A stretch of DNA of 64,000 bases from the NCBI RefSeq assembly GCF_029894425.1, contig NZ_JARXYJ010000001.1, positions 9,878,501 to 9,942,500 on the forward strand, in the 5' to 3' direction. Of this stretch, positions 35,093 to 44,453 are shown piece by piece. Both the position numbers and the translations under genes were made by a program. Position 1 is the first letter of the stretch, and each line of letters starts with the position of its first letter. The notes below the pieces were generated by a model. The model did no database searches, was not told the origin of the DNA, and worked only from the letters and a program-made list of their open reading frames with translations. The stretch comes from Streptomyces sp. SAI-127. Lineage in GTDB: Bacteria > Actinomycetota > Actinomycetes > Streptomycetales > Streptomycetaceae.

Positions 35093-36214
35093 GTGATTCT
35101 GAAGACCTTTCGCTGGGCGTTCGCGGTCACCGCGCTCGGCCTGGCCGCAGGAGTGCTGTACGACGGCTGGGCCGCGTTCGGCATCGTGGCGATCCTGGCC
35201 GTGCTGGAGATCTCGCTGTCGTTCGACAACGCGGTGGTCAACGCCGGAATCCTGAAGAAGATGAACGCCTTCTGGCAGAAGATCTTCCTCACGATCGGTG
35301 TCCTGATCGCCGTGTTCGGCATGCGGCTGGTTTTCCCGGTCGTGATCGTCGCCATCACCGCGAAGCTCAATCCGTACGACGCGGTCCAGCTGGCCGTGAC
35401 CGACAAGGACCGTTACCAGCAGCTGGTGACCGACGCGCACCCGGCGATCGCCGCGTTCGGTGGCATGTTCTTGCTGATGATCTTCCTGGACTTCATCTTC
35501 GAGGACCGGGACATCAAGTGGCTGGCCTGGCTGGAGCGGCCGCTGGCCAAGCTCGGCAAGGTCGACATGCTGTCGGTCTGCATCGCGCTGGTCGTCCTGC
35601 TGGTCACCGCGTTCACCTTCGCGACCCACGCCCACCAGCACGGCGGCGCGCACGCCGACAAGGCGCAGACCGTCCTGATCTCCGGTATCGCGGGTCTGAT
35701 CACCTACATGGTCGTCGGCGGCCTCTCCGGCTACTTCGAGAACAAACTCGAAGAGGAGGAGGAACGCGAGGAAGAAGCCGAACGCTCCGGCGGGAACGGA
35801 TCGCCGGTCAAGCTGGCAGGCCAGGCGGCGTTCTTCATGTTCCTCTATCTTGAGGTTCTCGACGCCTCGTTCTCCTTCGACGGCGTGATCGGCGCGTTCG
35901 CCATCACCAACGACATCGTCCTGATGGCGCTGGGCCTGGGCATCGGCGCGATGTACGTCCGGTCCCTGACCGTGTACCTGGTCCGCCAGGGCACCCTCGA
36001 CGACTACGTCTACCTGGAGCACGGCGCCCACTACGCGATCGGCGCCCTCGCGGTGATCCTCATGGTCACCATCCAGTACGAGATCAACGAGCTCATCACC
36101 GGTCTCGTCGGTGTCGTCCTGATCGGCTGGTCCTTCTGGTCCTCCGTGCGCCGCAACAAGGCGCTCGCGGCGGCCGAGGGGGAGACGGAGACCGACTCGG
36201 TCCCGGTGCCGTAG
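35093..36214 (+). CDS. DUF475/TerC-like integral membrane protein
   Basis: The 373-residue protein has 8-9 transmembrane segments. The DUF475 signature LEISLSFDNAVVNAGIL (about 36-52) recurs as a diverged internal repeat EVLDASFSFDGVIGAFAITND (about 250-270), each with the acidic/Asn residues of TerC-type ion-binding helices. Between the halves lies a charged cytoplasmic loop (KLEEEEEREEEAE). TerC/DUF475 proteins are linked to metal homeostasis and tellurite resistance, perhaps as manganese or calcium exporters. I chose the GTG at 35093 because AGGAC lies 9 bases upstream and family members start with ILKTF. Confidence 0.85.
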   Translation: MILKTFRWAFAVTALGLAAGVLYDGWAAFGIVAILAVLEISLSFDNAVVNAGILKKMNAFWQKIFLTIGVLIAVFGMRLVFPVVIVAITAKLNPYDAVQLAVTDKDRYQQLVTDAHPAIAAFGGMFLLMIFLDFIFEDRDIKWLAWLERPLAKLGKVDMLSVCIALVVLLVTAFTFATHAHQHGGAHADKAQTVLISGIAGLITYMVVGGLSGYFENKLEEEEEREEEAERSGGNGSPVKLAGQAAFFMFLYLEVLDASFSFDGVIGAFAITNDIVLMALGLGIGAMYVRSLTVYLVRQGTLDDYVYLEHGAHYAIGALAVILMVTIQYEINELITGLVGVVLIGWSFWSSVRRNKALAAAEGETETDSVPVP

Positions 36215-36285
36215 GCCCGGACGGTTCTGCCCCGCCGTCCGCCGCCCTTGCCATGGCTATGGCGAACCGGGGCATCCGAGGCTGT

Positions 36286-37050
36286 ATGAAGGCGATGCCG
36301 ACACGGCGCCTGACGCGCCTGATGGTGGTGCTGGCGCTGCTGCCTCTCGCCGGGGCGTGCAGCGACGACGACGGAGGGGGTTCCGGTGGCCCGCAGGCGG
36401 CGGGAGCGTTCCGCGCGGCTGGCTCCGGGGAACACGTGGTGATCGCCACCGACAACGGCCTGCGGCTGCGCCCGGCCGACGGCCGCGGCGTCGCCGTCGA
36501 CGACCGCGTCGACGAGCACTGGTCCCACCGCGGGAAGGTGTGGACGCTCGACCTGTCGTGCACCGACCAGGCCACGGGCGGCGAGGGCTGCCCTCGGATG
36601 CCGTACGTGGAAATCCCCGACGGGGTGAGCGTCACGGCCACCGCCCGCAACGCCGGCGTCGACGTGGCGGGCGTCGCCGCCGCGCTGGACATCACGACCG
36701 TCAACGGCGATGTGACGGTGACCCGTTCGGGACGCGACGACGCCGACGTACGGCTGTCCACCCGCAACGGCTCGGTGCGCGCGACGAGCGTGGCAGCCGA
36801 GCGGGTGCACGCCGCAACCACGAACGGCGACGTGGTGGTGGGATGTGCCGCAGTCCCGTCGGGCGTCAGCGCCGCGACCGTCAACGGCTCGGTCGACGTC
36901 ACCGTGCCCCACGACAGCCCGGCCTACCGGGTCACCGCCTCCACCGACAACGGCCGCGCCACGGTGGCCGTCCCGGCACAGCGCGCCGACCGCGACCACA
37001 CCCTGACGCTGACCACGGTCAACGGCGACGTCTACGCCCGCCGGGACTGA
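36286..37050 (+). CDS. DUF4097 beta-strand-repeat lipoprotein
   Basis: The 254-residue lipoprotein has signal LMVVLALLPLAGAC, with the lipidated Cys in LAGAC. The mature part is a regular right-handed repeat of short strands ending in N-G: TVNGDVTV, STRNGSVRA, TTNGDVVV, TVNGSVDV, TDNGRATV, TVNGDVYA. That is the DUF4097/DUF4098 adhesin-like fold, seen in anti-sigma-associated and surface proteins. The ATG at 36286 has CGAGG 5 bases upstream; one at 36253 is also possible. It is probably attached to the outer face of the membrane. No partner is evident, as neighbours are DUF475 and a 423-base gap. Confidence 0.75.
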   Translation: MKAMPTRRLTRLMVVLALLPLAGACSDDDGGGSGGPQAAGAFRAAGSGEHVVIATDNGLRLRPADGRGVAVDDRVDEHWSHRGKVWTLDLSCTDQATGGEGCPRMPYVEIPDGVSVTATARNAGVDVAGVAAALDITTVNGDVTVTRSGRDDADVRLSTRNGSVRATSVAAERVHAATTNGDVVVGCAAVPSGVSAATVNGSVDVTVPHDSPAYRVTASTDNGRATVAVPAQRADRDHTLTLTTVNGDVYARRD

Positions 37051-37473
37051 CGCGGGCACGAGAGCACAGGGAAGAGCGTCCAGCCCGCTCGGCCCGTGGG
37101 TCGGCGCTCGCCCCGGACGGGCAAACCCCGGCCAGCGGCATCGGCGCAGCGTACGGCTGTGGATCCCCGACGTGCCAGCCGTTACGCCCGACGTCCGCCG
37201 AGCGGCACGCCCACCGGGCGGCCCGCGCCGGGAACAGCTGAGGCGGATCCGCAGGCGGACTCGCACTGAGAAAAAGAGCTGAACGGGAGCCTGGTTTGGG
37301 CCGAGGCGGCCCGGGCAGACGGGCGGCAGGTGCTTGGGATCACAGGCCCACCGCGGAAGCGGCCGAATGCGGCTCTCCTTGGTGTGTCCGCCGAGGCCTC
37401 TCCCGCGACAGTCCGAGTGACGCGGCGGATGCGACCGCCCTCACTCCCCTGCGCAGATGGAGGAGAGCGAATC
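37051..37473. other. 423-base intergenic region before DUF5133
   Basis: GC-rich, without a coherent long open frame in phase with a ribosome site on either strand. GC-rich short repeats occur (for example GGCGGCCCGGGCAGACGGGCGG near 37307, quoted only in part). I see no convincing promoter consensus or structured RNA. Confidence 0.3.
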
Positions 37474-37704
37474 ATGCTCATGGCCCACCCCGCCCTTCTG
37501 ACCGACCTGCTCGAGCGCTACGAGGCGCTGCATGTTCTGCACGCGGAAGAGGGCAGCGCCGGGGCGCGGCAGCGCCTCGAGGACGTGTCCTACACCTTGT
37601 GCATCGCGACGGGCACCCGTGACATCGACTCCGCCCTGGCAGCCGCCCGCCGTCAGCTGTCCGGCGTCCGCCCCGACGACGACGCACTGATGGCGGACGC
37701 GTGA
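37474..37704 (+). CDS. DUF5133 protein
   Basis: The 76-residue protein has the characteristic DUF5133 layout: MLMAHPALLTDLLERYEALH, then RQRLEDVSYTLCIATGTRDI and SALAAARRQLSG. The domain is small, helical, cytosolic and nearly confined to Streptomyces; several copies per genome are usual and function is unknown. GGAGGAGAGC precedes the ATG at 37474. Its stop is 3 bases before a sigma-B-type promoter serving catalase, so the two are adjacent but the catalase also has its own start site. Confidence 0.85.
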   Translation: MLMAHPALLTDLLERYEALHVLHAEEGSAGARQRLEDVSYTLCIATGTRDIDSALAAARRQLSGVRPDDDALMADA

Positions 37705-37707
37705 CGT

Positions 37708-37731
37708 GAGTGGCACGAGCCGATCGGGTAC
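37708..37731 (+). promoter_or_regulatory. Sigma-B-type promoter of catalase
   Basis: GAGT (37708-37711), 14 bases, then GGGTAC (37726-37731) is a perfect match to the Streptomyces sigma-B consensus GNNT-N14-16-GGGTAC/T. It lies 85 bases before the catalase ATG, giving a leader of about 78 bases. In S. coelicolor a catalase gene (catB) is a known sigma-B target. Confidence 0.7.
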
Positions 37732-37815
37732 TCGGGGGATCCGCCGAACACCGGCCGGCGGCTGCCCGCTGTGCCGAGGGCTGTCACCTGCCGAGAACCT
37801 AAGGAGCCCCAGATC

Positions 37816-39474
37816 ATGACGGATGTGTCCGGTACCGGTCCCGCTCCGGCGGACGACCGCAAGGTGCTCACCAACCGCCAGGGCCACCCGGTCCACGACA
37901 ACCAGAACCAGCGCACCGTCGGCGCCCGCGGGCCCGCCACGCTGGAGAACTACCAGTTCCTGGAGAAGATCAGCCATTTCGACCGGGAACGCATCCCCGA
38001 GCGCGTCGTACACGCTCGCGGTGTGACCGCCTTCGGCTACTTCGAGTCCTACGGCGCCTGGGGCGAGGAGCCGATCAGCCGGTACACCCGGGCCAAACTG
38101 TTCCAGGACCGCGGCAGGCGCACCGACCTGGCCGTTCGCTTCTCCACCGTCATCGGCGGGCGCGACTCCTCCGAGGCCGCCCGTGACCCCCGTGGTTTCG
38201 CCGTGAAGTTCTACACCGAGGACGGCAACTGGGACCTGGTGGGCAACAACCTGGGCGTCTTCTTCATCCGGGACGCGATCAAGTTCCCGGACGTCATCCA
38301 CGCCCTCAAACCCGACCCGGTCACCTTCGAGCAGCAGCCGCGCCGCATCTTCGACTTCATGTCGCAGACACCGGAGTCGATGCACATGCTGGTCAACCTG
38401 TTCAGCCCGCGTGGGATCCCCGCGGACTACCGCCACATGCAGGGCTTCGGCGTCAACACCTACAAGTGGGTCAGCGCCGACGGCGAGACCAAGCTGGTCA
38501 AGTACCACTGGATGCCCAAGCCGGGCGTCCGCTCGATGACCGAGGAGGACGCCGCCAACGTGCAGGCCGACTCGCTCGGCCACGCCACCAAGGATCTGTA
38601 CGAGGCGGTCGCCCGCGGGGAGTACCCCGAGTGGGAGCTGCTGGTCCAGATGATGGACGACCACGACCATCCCGAGCTGGACTTCGACCCGCTCGACGAC
38701 ACCAAGACCTGGCCCGAGCAGGACTTCCCGCCGAAGCCGGTGGGCCGGATGGTGCTCGACCGGATGCCGGACAACTTCTTCGCCGAGAACGAGCAGATCT
38801 CCTTCGGCACCGGCGTCCTCGTCGACGGACTGGACTTCTCCGACGACAAGATGCTCGTGGGCCGGACCTTCTCCTACAGCGACACCCAGCGCCACCGGGT
38901 CGGCCCGAACTACCTCCAGCTCCCGGTCAACCAGGCCAAGAACGCCGACGTGCGCACCAACCAGCGCGACGGCCAGATGACCTACCACGTGGACGGCGCG
39001 GGCGAGAACCCGCACGTCAACTACGAGCCGTCCATCACCGGGGGCATGCGTGAGGCGCAGTACCCGACGCACGACGAACAGGGCCCGGAGATCCACGGCC
39101 GGCTCACGCGCAAGCGCATCCCCCGTACCAACGACTACCTGCAGGCGGGCCAGCGGTACCTGCTCCTGGAGGAGTGGGAGCGCGACGATCTGGTGAAGAA
39201 CTTCACCGACCTGATCTCCCAGTGCGACCGTCCCGTGCAGGAGCGCATGGTGTGGCACTTCCTGCTGGTCGAGAACGACCTGGGCCTGCGGGTCGGCGAG
39301 GGGCTCGGCATCAGTCCGGAGGACGTCGCCGGGCTCGAGCCGCTGGTGGGCCAGGATCTCACCGACGAGGACCGCAAGCGGTTGTCGAACCTCGGCAAGA
39401 ACCCTCCGCGCGACGTCGAGGGACTGACCATGACCCACTGTGTCCCCGACGAGCGGCATGTCGTGACCCGCTGA
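37816..39474 (+). CDS. Monofunctional haem catalase
   Basis: The 552-residue protein is within the clade with subunits somewhat longer than small-subunit catalases. Distal His66 is in [14 protein letters not shown], catalytic Asn139 in [20 protein letters not shown] follows, and the haem-ligand Tyr354 is in [16 protein letters not shown]-terminal helical extension covers the last 70 residues. It decomposes hydrogen peroxide in the cytoplasm. The ATG at 37816 has AAGGAG 8 bases upstream. The preceding sigma-B-type promoter suggests induction by osmotic stress or differentiation. It could be called katA or catB-like; I leave the symbol blank. Confidence 0.95.
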   Translation: MTDVSGTGPAPADDRKVLTNRQGHPVHDNQNQRTVGARGPATLENYQFLEKISHFDRERIPERVVHARGVTAFGYFESYGAWGEEPISRYTRAKLFQDRGRRTDLAVRFSTVIGGRDSSEAARDPRGFAVKFYTEDGNWDLVGNNLGVFFIRDAIKFPDVIHALKPDPVTFEQQPRRIFDFMSQTPESMHMLVNLFSPRGIPADYRHMQGFGVNTYKWVSADGETKLVKYHWMPKPGVRSMTEEDAANVQADSLGHATKDLYEAVARGEYPEWELLVQMMDDHDHPELDFDPLDDTKTWPEQDFPPKPVGRMVLDRMPDNFFAENEQISFGTGVLVDGLDFSDDKMLVGRTFSYSDTQRHRVGPNYLQLPVNQAKNADVRTNQRDGQMTYHVDGAGENPHVNYEPSITGGMREAQYPTHDEQGPEIHGRLTRKRIPRTNDYLQAGQRYLLLEEWERDDLVKNFTDLISQCDRPVQERMVWHFLLVENDLGLRVGEGLGISPEDVAGLEPLVGQDLTDEDRKRLSNLGKNPPRDVEGLTMTHCVPDERHVVTR

Positions 39475-39560
39475 ACCGCAGTGGACCGGGGCGGCCCCCG
39501 GCAGCGAGAGCAACAACATGAGATCGTTGGGTCACCGATCCGTGAGAGGCGACCCGGACG

Positions 39561-40910
39561 ATGAACGAGGTGGAGCCGGACGGCTCCGGTACCGCGGCGC
39601 GGACGCTGGCCCGGCTGGCTCTGCTCTGCCTGGCAGGCGTGGTCGCGGCGGTCGTGGCCGCGGGCCAGTGGCTGCTCCCGCTGCTGGGGCTGGTGGGCCT
39701 GGCCCTGGCCGGCGCGGGCATCTGGTGGGCTCTGGCACATCGGGGCGTCGCGCGTCTGTGCGGCGCCCTGCTGGCAGTCGCCGCGCCCGTCGCCGTCCTG
39801 GTCATGTACGCGGTGTCCGGCCTGTGGCCGTTCGCGGCGGCGGCGCTGGGCCTGTGGGCGACGGCACTGGCCTGCGCGAGAAGCGCACTGCGTCGGCTGC
39901 GGACACCCCGTGGCATGCACTCGCATCCCGTCCGGCCGCCCCGCAGACCGGTGCTGATCATGAATCCGCTGTCGGGCGGCGGAAAGGTCGCCGAGCACGG
40001 ACTGGTGGAGCGGGCCGAGGCGTTGGGTGCCCGGGTGATCCTGCTCGACGTGGACAACAGCCCCGACCCTGCGGCGCTCGCTCGCCAGGCCGTCGCGGAG
40101 GGCGCGGATCTGCTCGGCGTGGCCGGCGGTGACGGCACCCAGGCCCTGGTGGCTGCGGTGGCCGCCGAACACGACGTGCCGTTCGTGGTCCTGGCCGCCG
40201 GGACCCGCAACCACTTCGCGATGGACCTGGGCCTGGACCGCGACGACCCGGCCACCGGTCTGAAGGCTCTCTCGCACGGCGTGGAGATCCGTGTCGATCT
40301 GGGCGACGTGGCGGGCCTGCCCTTCGTCAACACGGTGTCGTTCGGGATGTACGCGGAGATCGTGCAGAGCCCCGAATACCGCGAGGCCAAGGCGTCCACC
40401 ACCCTCGACCTGCTGCCGGACCTGCTGGTCGGCGAGGCCGGAGCCCAGCTGACCGCCACGGCGGACGACCAGCGGATCGAAGCCCCGCACGCGCTGCTGG
40501 TGAGCAACAATCCCTACGTGCAGGCCGGCCCCATGGGCGGCGGACGAAGATCCCACCTCGACGGAGGCCGACTCGGTGTGATCAGTCTGCGGATCGAAGG
40601 CGCGGCACAGGCCGCCGAACTCGCGCTGCGCGGCGAACGCGCCAGCGGGATCACCTCCTCGACCGCGCGCCGGGTGGTCGTCGAGGCCGACGCGGAGACC
40701 GTCCCGGTGGCCGTGGACGGAGAGGCGCTGCTGCTGCCCCAGCCGGTCGTGTGCACCGTACGACCCAGGGCCCTGCGCGTGCGGGTACCGAGAAACCGTC
40801 CCGGCGCGCCGTACACTGCCCCGTCCGTCGACTGGCGCCGTGTCGTCCGACTGGCCCTCGAACGGACTCCCTTCCCGGCCGTCAAGAACCAGGAGCAGAG
40901 CGATGCTTGA
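39561..40910 (+). CDS. Diacylglycerol kinase-family lipid kinase with membrane domain
   Basis: The 449-residue protein has four transmembrane helices in the first 120 residues. This is followed by a DAGK catalytic domain: VLIMNPLSGGGKV (nucleotide loop), LGVAGGDGTQALVAAVAAEH (the GGDGT signature), VLAAGTRNHFAMDLGL and VNTVSFGMYAEIV. These enzymes phosphorylate diacylglycerol or other lipid alcohols at the inner leaflet. The stop overlaps the start of a PAP2 phosphatase gene (40903), so a kinase and phosphatase of lipid phosphates are co-translated. This suggests membrane-lipid remodelling, perhaps under stress. Confidence 0.85.
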   Translation: MNEVEPDGSGTAARTLARLALLCLAGVVAAVVAAGQWLLPLLGLVGLALAGAGIWWALAHRGVARLCGALLAVAAPVAVLVMYAVSGLWPFAAAALGLWATALACARSALRRLRTPRGMHSHPVRPPRRPVLIMNPLSGGGKVAEHGLVERAEALGARVILLDVDNSPDPAALARQAVAEGADLLGVAGGDGTQALVAAVAAEHDVPFVVLAAGTRNHFAMDLGLDRDDPATGLKALSHGVEIRVDLGDVAGLPFVNTVSFGMYAEIVQSPEYREAKASTTLDLLPDLLVGEAGAQLTATADDQRIEAPHALLVSNNPYVQAGPMGGGRRSHLDGGRLGVISLRIEGAAQAAELALRGERASGITSSTARRVVVEADAETVPVAVDGEALLLPQPVVCTVRPRALRVRVPRNRPGAPYTAPSVDWRRVVRLALERTPFPAVKNQEQSDA

Positions 40911-41517
40911 CCGACCGCAGCGCCAACAGCGCACCTCCCGCGAGCTGTTGCGGGATCTCGCGGCCCTCGACCAGGCGCTGTACGAGGCCGTGACGGTCAC
41001 CAGAACACCGGCCCTGGACTACGCCCTGCGCCGGCTGTCGGCCGCGGCGGACCACTCCAAGATCTCGTTCACGATCGCCGGACTGCTCGCCCTGTGCCCC
41101 GGGCGGCCCCGGCGTGCCGCCGCCCTCGGCGTCGCGGCCATCGGTGTCGCCTCGGCGAGCGCGAACATGCTCGGCAAGCGCCTGGTACGCCGACCGCGTC
41201 CGCACCGGGCCGAGGACTCGCCGTTTCCGGGGCGGCACGTGCCGATGCCGGCATCCGCGTCCTTTCCCTCGGGGCACACGGCGTCCGCGGTCGCCTTCGC
41301 GGCGGCGGTGGGGCCCGCGCTTCCCGTCGTCACGGTGCCGCTGGGCCTGTTGGCGTGCGCGGTGGGCTACTCACGGATCCACACCGGGGTGCACTATCCG
41401 GGCGACGTGGTCGCCGGTGCCGTACTGGGCACCGGAGCGGCGGCCGCGGTCCTCGCGGCCGCCGGATGGCAGGGACGGGGCGGGGGCGGTTTCCGTCCCT
41501 CACGGCCGGCCCGCTGA
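40903..41517 (+). CDS. PAP2-family phosphatase
   Basis: The 204-residue integral membrane protein contains the three PAP2 motifs in order: KRLVRRPRPHRAED, PSGHTASA and SRIHTGVHYPGDVVAG, so the acid-phosphatase triad is complete. The family dephosphorylates phosphatidic acid, undecaprenyl pyrophosphate or related lipids at the outer face. The ATG at 40903 lies inside the lipid-kinase stop region (8-base overlap) with AGGAGCAGAG upstream. Co-translation with the kinase points to a lipid-phosphate cycle. Confidence 0.9.
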   Translation: MLDRPQRQQRTSRELLRDLAALDQALYEAVTVTRTPALDYALRRLSAAADHSKISFTIAGLLALCPGRPRRAAALGVAAIGVASASANMLGKRLVRRPRPHRAEDSPFPGRHVPMPASASFPSGHTASAVAFAAAVGPALPVVTVPLGLLACAVGYSRIHTGVHYPGDVVAGAVLGTGAAAAVLAAAGWQGRGGGGFRPSRPAR

Positions 41518-41539
41518 ACGATCCTCGGCGCGGTGTTCG

Positions 41540-42160
41540 TCAGTCCGCTTGCCGGGAGTTGTCCTCGGTGTGCGCGGCAGGTTCGCTCGCGTCGGGTGAG
41601 GTGTAGAAGACCGAGGCCCCCTGCTTGGTGCGCTGGGCCTGGTTCCTGGCCACGAGTCCCTCGAGTGTGGTGCGCACGACGGTGGCCTTGATCGCGCGCT
41701 CGGGGTACTGCCGGCCCAGCGCGGTGGAGATCTCGGCCGCTGAGCGGGGCTCCCTCTGGTCGGCCAGATGCCCTCGGACAAGGTCGACGAGGGAGGGCCC
41801 CGACCGGGTGGTCGAAGCCTTGGCGGCTGTCTTCGTCTTCTTTCCGGTCTGCTTTCCGGCCGGTGCGGTGGATTTCCGGGTGCCTGCCCGCTTGTCCGGG
41901 GCGGCGGCCTTCTTACGGGGAGCGGGGACCGTTGCGCCGGGTGGGGTGGCGGTCAAGCCCAATGGCGTTGGGATGCCCAGGACCTGCTGGATGTTCAGCA
42001 GGACTGCGTGGTCGTGCTGCAGAGCTGCCAACTGACCCTGGAGCGCTTCGATTTCCCCGCTGAGGCGCTCTTGTTCCTTGAGGTTGCGCTCGAGGTCACC
42101 GGCCACCTGGGTGCCGTACTGGGAGGTCAACTCGGTGATGCCGGGGGCGGTTTCGGACAT
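41540..42160 (-). CDS. Coiled-coil and winged-helix regulatory protein
   Basis: The 206-residue protein has residues 15-60 forming a coiled coil (LERNLKEQERLSGEIEALQG). The middle is a Lys/Ala/Pro-rich flexible linker (about 75-125), and the C-terminal 70 residues form a winged-helix-like domain (LVDLVRGHLADQREPRSAAE, then ALGRQYPERAIKATVVRTTLEGLVARNQ). This order suggests a dimeric DNA-binding protein of nucleoid-associated or regulator type. I recognise no named family. The ATG at 42160 has AGGAAGAGG upstream. It is convergent with the PAP2 gene. Confidence 0.6.
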   Translation of the reverse strand: MSETAPGITELTSQYGTQVAGDLERNLKEQERLSGEIEALQGQLAALQHDHAVLLNIQQVLGIPTPLGLTATPPGATVPAPRKKAAAPDKRAGTRKSTAPAGKQTGKKTKTAAKASTTRSGPSLVDLVRGHLADQREPRSAAEISTALGRQYPERAIKATVVRTTLEGLVARNQAQRTKQGASVFYTSPDASEPAAHTEDNSRQAD

Positions 42161-42458
42161 GGGTCGCACCTCTTCCTGGGGCCGTGGCCCGCAGTGCGCG
42201 CGCCTGCGGCCTCCGCGAAAATCCAATGGGCGTGCTGTCTCGCCTGCATCCGCTGCTGCGGTGTCGGTTTCTGCCGCACGCCGCTGTCTTAGTGATAGTA
42301 CGCAGGACACGTGTCTTGTTATGTGCTTGTGCCGGACCCGCAGGCCGTCTTGTGCGGCCCACGACAGCAGAGGGCCGCGTATAGCGGGCTGTTGGTGGGG
42401 CATCCGGTGGTGCACAGCACCTTTCCCACCACAAAGTGATGAAGGGATGTCAGGCGTG

Positions 42459-43349
42459 ATGAAACCGTCCTTACGTACTTCTCGCTTAGCCGCTCTGGGC
42501 GCCGGCGGCGTCGTGTCGGTCGCCTTGCTGACGGGATGCGGCGACGACGGGGCAGGCGGGGCCGGCAGCGCGGATCGGTCCGCCTCACCGGGACAGCCGC
42601 AGTCCTCGCCGGCTCAGGTAGTCCAGGCGACCAACAAGAAGACCACGCAGGCGAAGACGGCCCGCATCAAGCTGGCGACCACCGTCGCCGCGGGCGCCAA
42701 CAGCGAGACGATCACCGGGTCCGGCGTGCTGGACCTGCAAGACGGGACGAGCCGTATGCGGTTGGGCCAGGGCGGCCAGCAGCTCGAACAGCGGATCGTG
42801 GACCAGGTCCTCTACCAGAAGCCTCCTGCGGCAAGCGGCCAACTGCCCGAGGGCAAGAGCTGGATGAAGGTGGACCTGCAGCGACTGAATCGCTCGCAGG
42901 GCGACGGTGGCCCCGCGATGAGCGACCCGGCGAACTCCTTCGCCTACACCAAGTCCCTGTCCGAGAAGGACGTGCGGAAGGTGGGGGAGGAGACCGTGAA
43001 CGGCGTGTCCACCACGCACTACCGGGTCGACCTCGACCTGTCGAAGCTGGCCGAGGGCGACTCGGCCCAAGAACGCCAGCTGCGCGCGCAGTTGGGCGAC
43101 GACGTGCCCGTCGATCTCTGGATCGACGAGGACGGACTCACCCGCCGTCAGCAGATCCGGATGACCGTCAAGGACACGGCGCAGACCGCCGGGGCCGGCA
43201 CATCCGCCCGGCAGGCCCAGGCGAAGGTCGTCATGGACTTCAGCGGCTTCGGCACCGAAGTCGACGTTGCCGCGCCTCCGTCCGCCGACACCGTCGACGT
43301 GACCGACAAGGTGTCCCGGCAGAGCGGAACGAGCTCGCAGACGAACTGA
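42459..43349 (+). CDS. LppX/LprG-like lipoprotein
   Basis: The 296-residue lipoprotein has signal RLAALGAGGVVSVALLTGC with lipobox LLTGC. The mature domain has the LppX_LprAFG half-barrel pattern (TARIKLATTVAAG, SGVLDLQDGTSRMRL, VNGVSTTHYRVDLDL, VPVDLWIDEDGLTRRQQIRM). That family binds lipids or lipidated precursors at the outer face of the membrane. The start is either the GTG at 42456 or ATG at 42459; AAGGGA lies about 11 bases upstream. It stands alone between a divergent coiled-coil regulator and a small membrane gene, with no visible partner. Confidence 0.75.
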   Translation: MKPSLRTSRLAALGAGGVVSVALLTGCGDDGAGGAGSADRSASPGQPQSSPAQVVQATNKKTTQAKTARIKLATTVAAGANSETITGSGVLDLQDGTSRMRLGQGGQQLEQRIVDQVLYQKPPAASGQLPEGKSWMKVDLQRLNRSQGDGGPAMSDPANSFAYTKSLSEKDVRKVGEETVNGVSTTHYRVDLDLSKLAEGDSAQERQLRAQLGDDVPVDLWIDEDGLTRRQQIRMTVKDTAQTAGAGTSARQAQAKVVMDFSGFGTEVDVAAPPSADTVDVTDKVSRQSGTSSQTN

Positions 43350-43374
43350 CCCCGATCGGGGTACACGGAGCGGC

Positions 43375-43668
43375 ATGACACACACCGACGACACCACGGC
43401 GGCCAGGGCCGCAAGGCAACTGCGTCGCATCCGGGCCTTCTACGCGGCCGGCGTCGTCCTGTGGACGGCATCGTCGGCCTGGACGATGGGGGATTCCCCC
43501 GGCAGCCGGCCCATGTGGACCTCCTTGCTGCTCCTGGCCGTGTTCACGGGCCTGCTGGCCATGGCCTGCCGCTGGCTGCGGCTCCTCGGGCCGACCGCTT
43601 CGGCCCGGCCTTCCCGCCACGTCCCACTTTCCGGGAGGGCCGGGCGCCACGCGGTGTCCAAACCCTGA
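43375..43668 (+). CDS. Small two-helix membrane protein
   Basis: The 97-residue protein has two hydrophobic segments (AFYAAGVVLWTASSAWTMG and WTSLLLLAVFTGLLAMACRW) and a basic C-terminal tail. The ATG at 43375 has GGAG 6 bases upstream and follows the lipoprotein stop by 25 bases, so the two may be co-transcribed. No family recognised. The consistent membrane topology supports it as real. Confidence 0.5.
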   Translation: MTHTDDTTAARAARQLRRIRAFYAAGVVLWTASSAWTMGDSPGSRPMWTSLLLLAVFTGLLAMACRWLRLLGPTASARPSRHVPLSGRAGRHAVSKP

Positions 43669-43833
43669 TCACCTGACTGCCCATAGCGTGCGACGACGTC
43701 GTCTGGGCCTGTCCGCGGCCGTCCCCGCGGCGCGCCCGGCCGACGGTGCTGCGGGGAGCACGGACGAGAAGAGCGAGACGGGAGCAGCGGGGAACCGGAT
43801 CGGTACCAGAACGAATCAGGGCGGGATCCGCCC

Positions 43834-44325
43834 ATGGCCACACCTACTGACAACCGCATCAGACGACGGGCACGGGCGTTCCTCCGGCGCACGGGCCGCT
43901 ACGCGGGCACGCACGACCGGCCCCTGCGCGGCTATCTCGCGACCATGGCGGCGTTCGGCGTGTACACGTCGGGCTGGGCGGCAGCGGTACGGCTCCGCGG
44001 ACGCCCACTGCCCGACCGGCCGGAACCCTGGGACGTGCTCCTGACCTCGGTGGCCACGTTCCGGCTCAGCCGGCTGCTCAGCAAGGCGCCGGTGACGAGC
44101 CCGCTGCGCGCCCCCTTCACGACGTACGTCGGTCCGCAGGGCCCCGCCGAACTGCACGAAGAGGCGCAGCCCGAGACCGGCAAGGAAACCGTGGCCGAGC
44201 TGGTGACCTGCCTCCTGTGGCCTCGCGCGACGCGCACCGCGATGGGCACGCCGGCCGCGCCGGCCGGAGCGGACGCGCTGCAGCCGGCGTACGGCGCGCT
44301 GGTCGACAGGACCACCGACAGCTGA
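43834..44325 (+). CDS. DUF1360-like membrane protein lacking the CPFC motif
   Basis: The 163-residue protein has an N-terminal and middle part matching DUF1360 (LRGYLATMAAFGVYTSGWAA, VLLTSVATFRLSRLLSKAPV, SPLRAPFTTYVG). In intact relatives the next segment is ELxTCPFCLxxW followed by a transmembrane helix. Here ELVTC runs straight into LLWPRATR, as if about 15-20 residues containing the second Cys and Trp had been removed in frame. The C-terminal GADALQPAYGAL is preserved. It may be a degenerate paralogue. No clear ribosome site is visible. Expected location is the membrane; function unknown. Confidence 0.6.
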   Translation: MATPTDNRIRRRARAFLRRTGRYAGTHDRPLRGYLATMAAFGVYTSGWAAAVRLRGRPLPDRPEPWDVLLTSVATFRLSRLLSKAPVTSPLRAPFTTYVGPQGPAELHEEAQPETGKETVAELVTCLLWPRATRTAMGTPAAPAGADALQPAYGALVDRTTDS

Positions 44326-44453
44326 CCCAGAGCACTGCTCATCTGTGGATGATCTGCTTCAAACGCGCATTTCTACGCGTATCAGTCGATGTCCTGGGCA
44401 CTTGGGGGTCACCCTGAGACAGGCGGGACTTTCGGCGATCTCAAGGAGCGACT

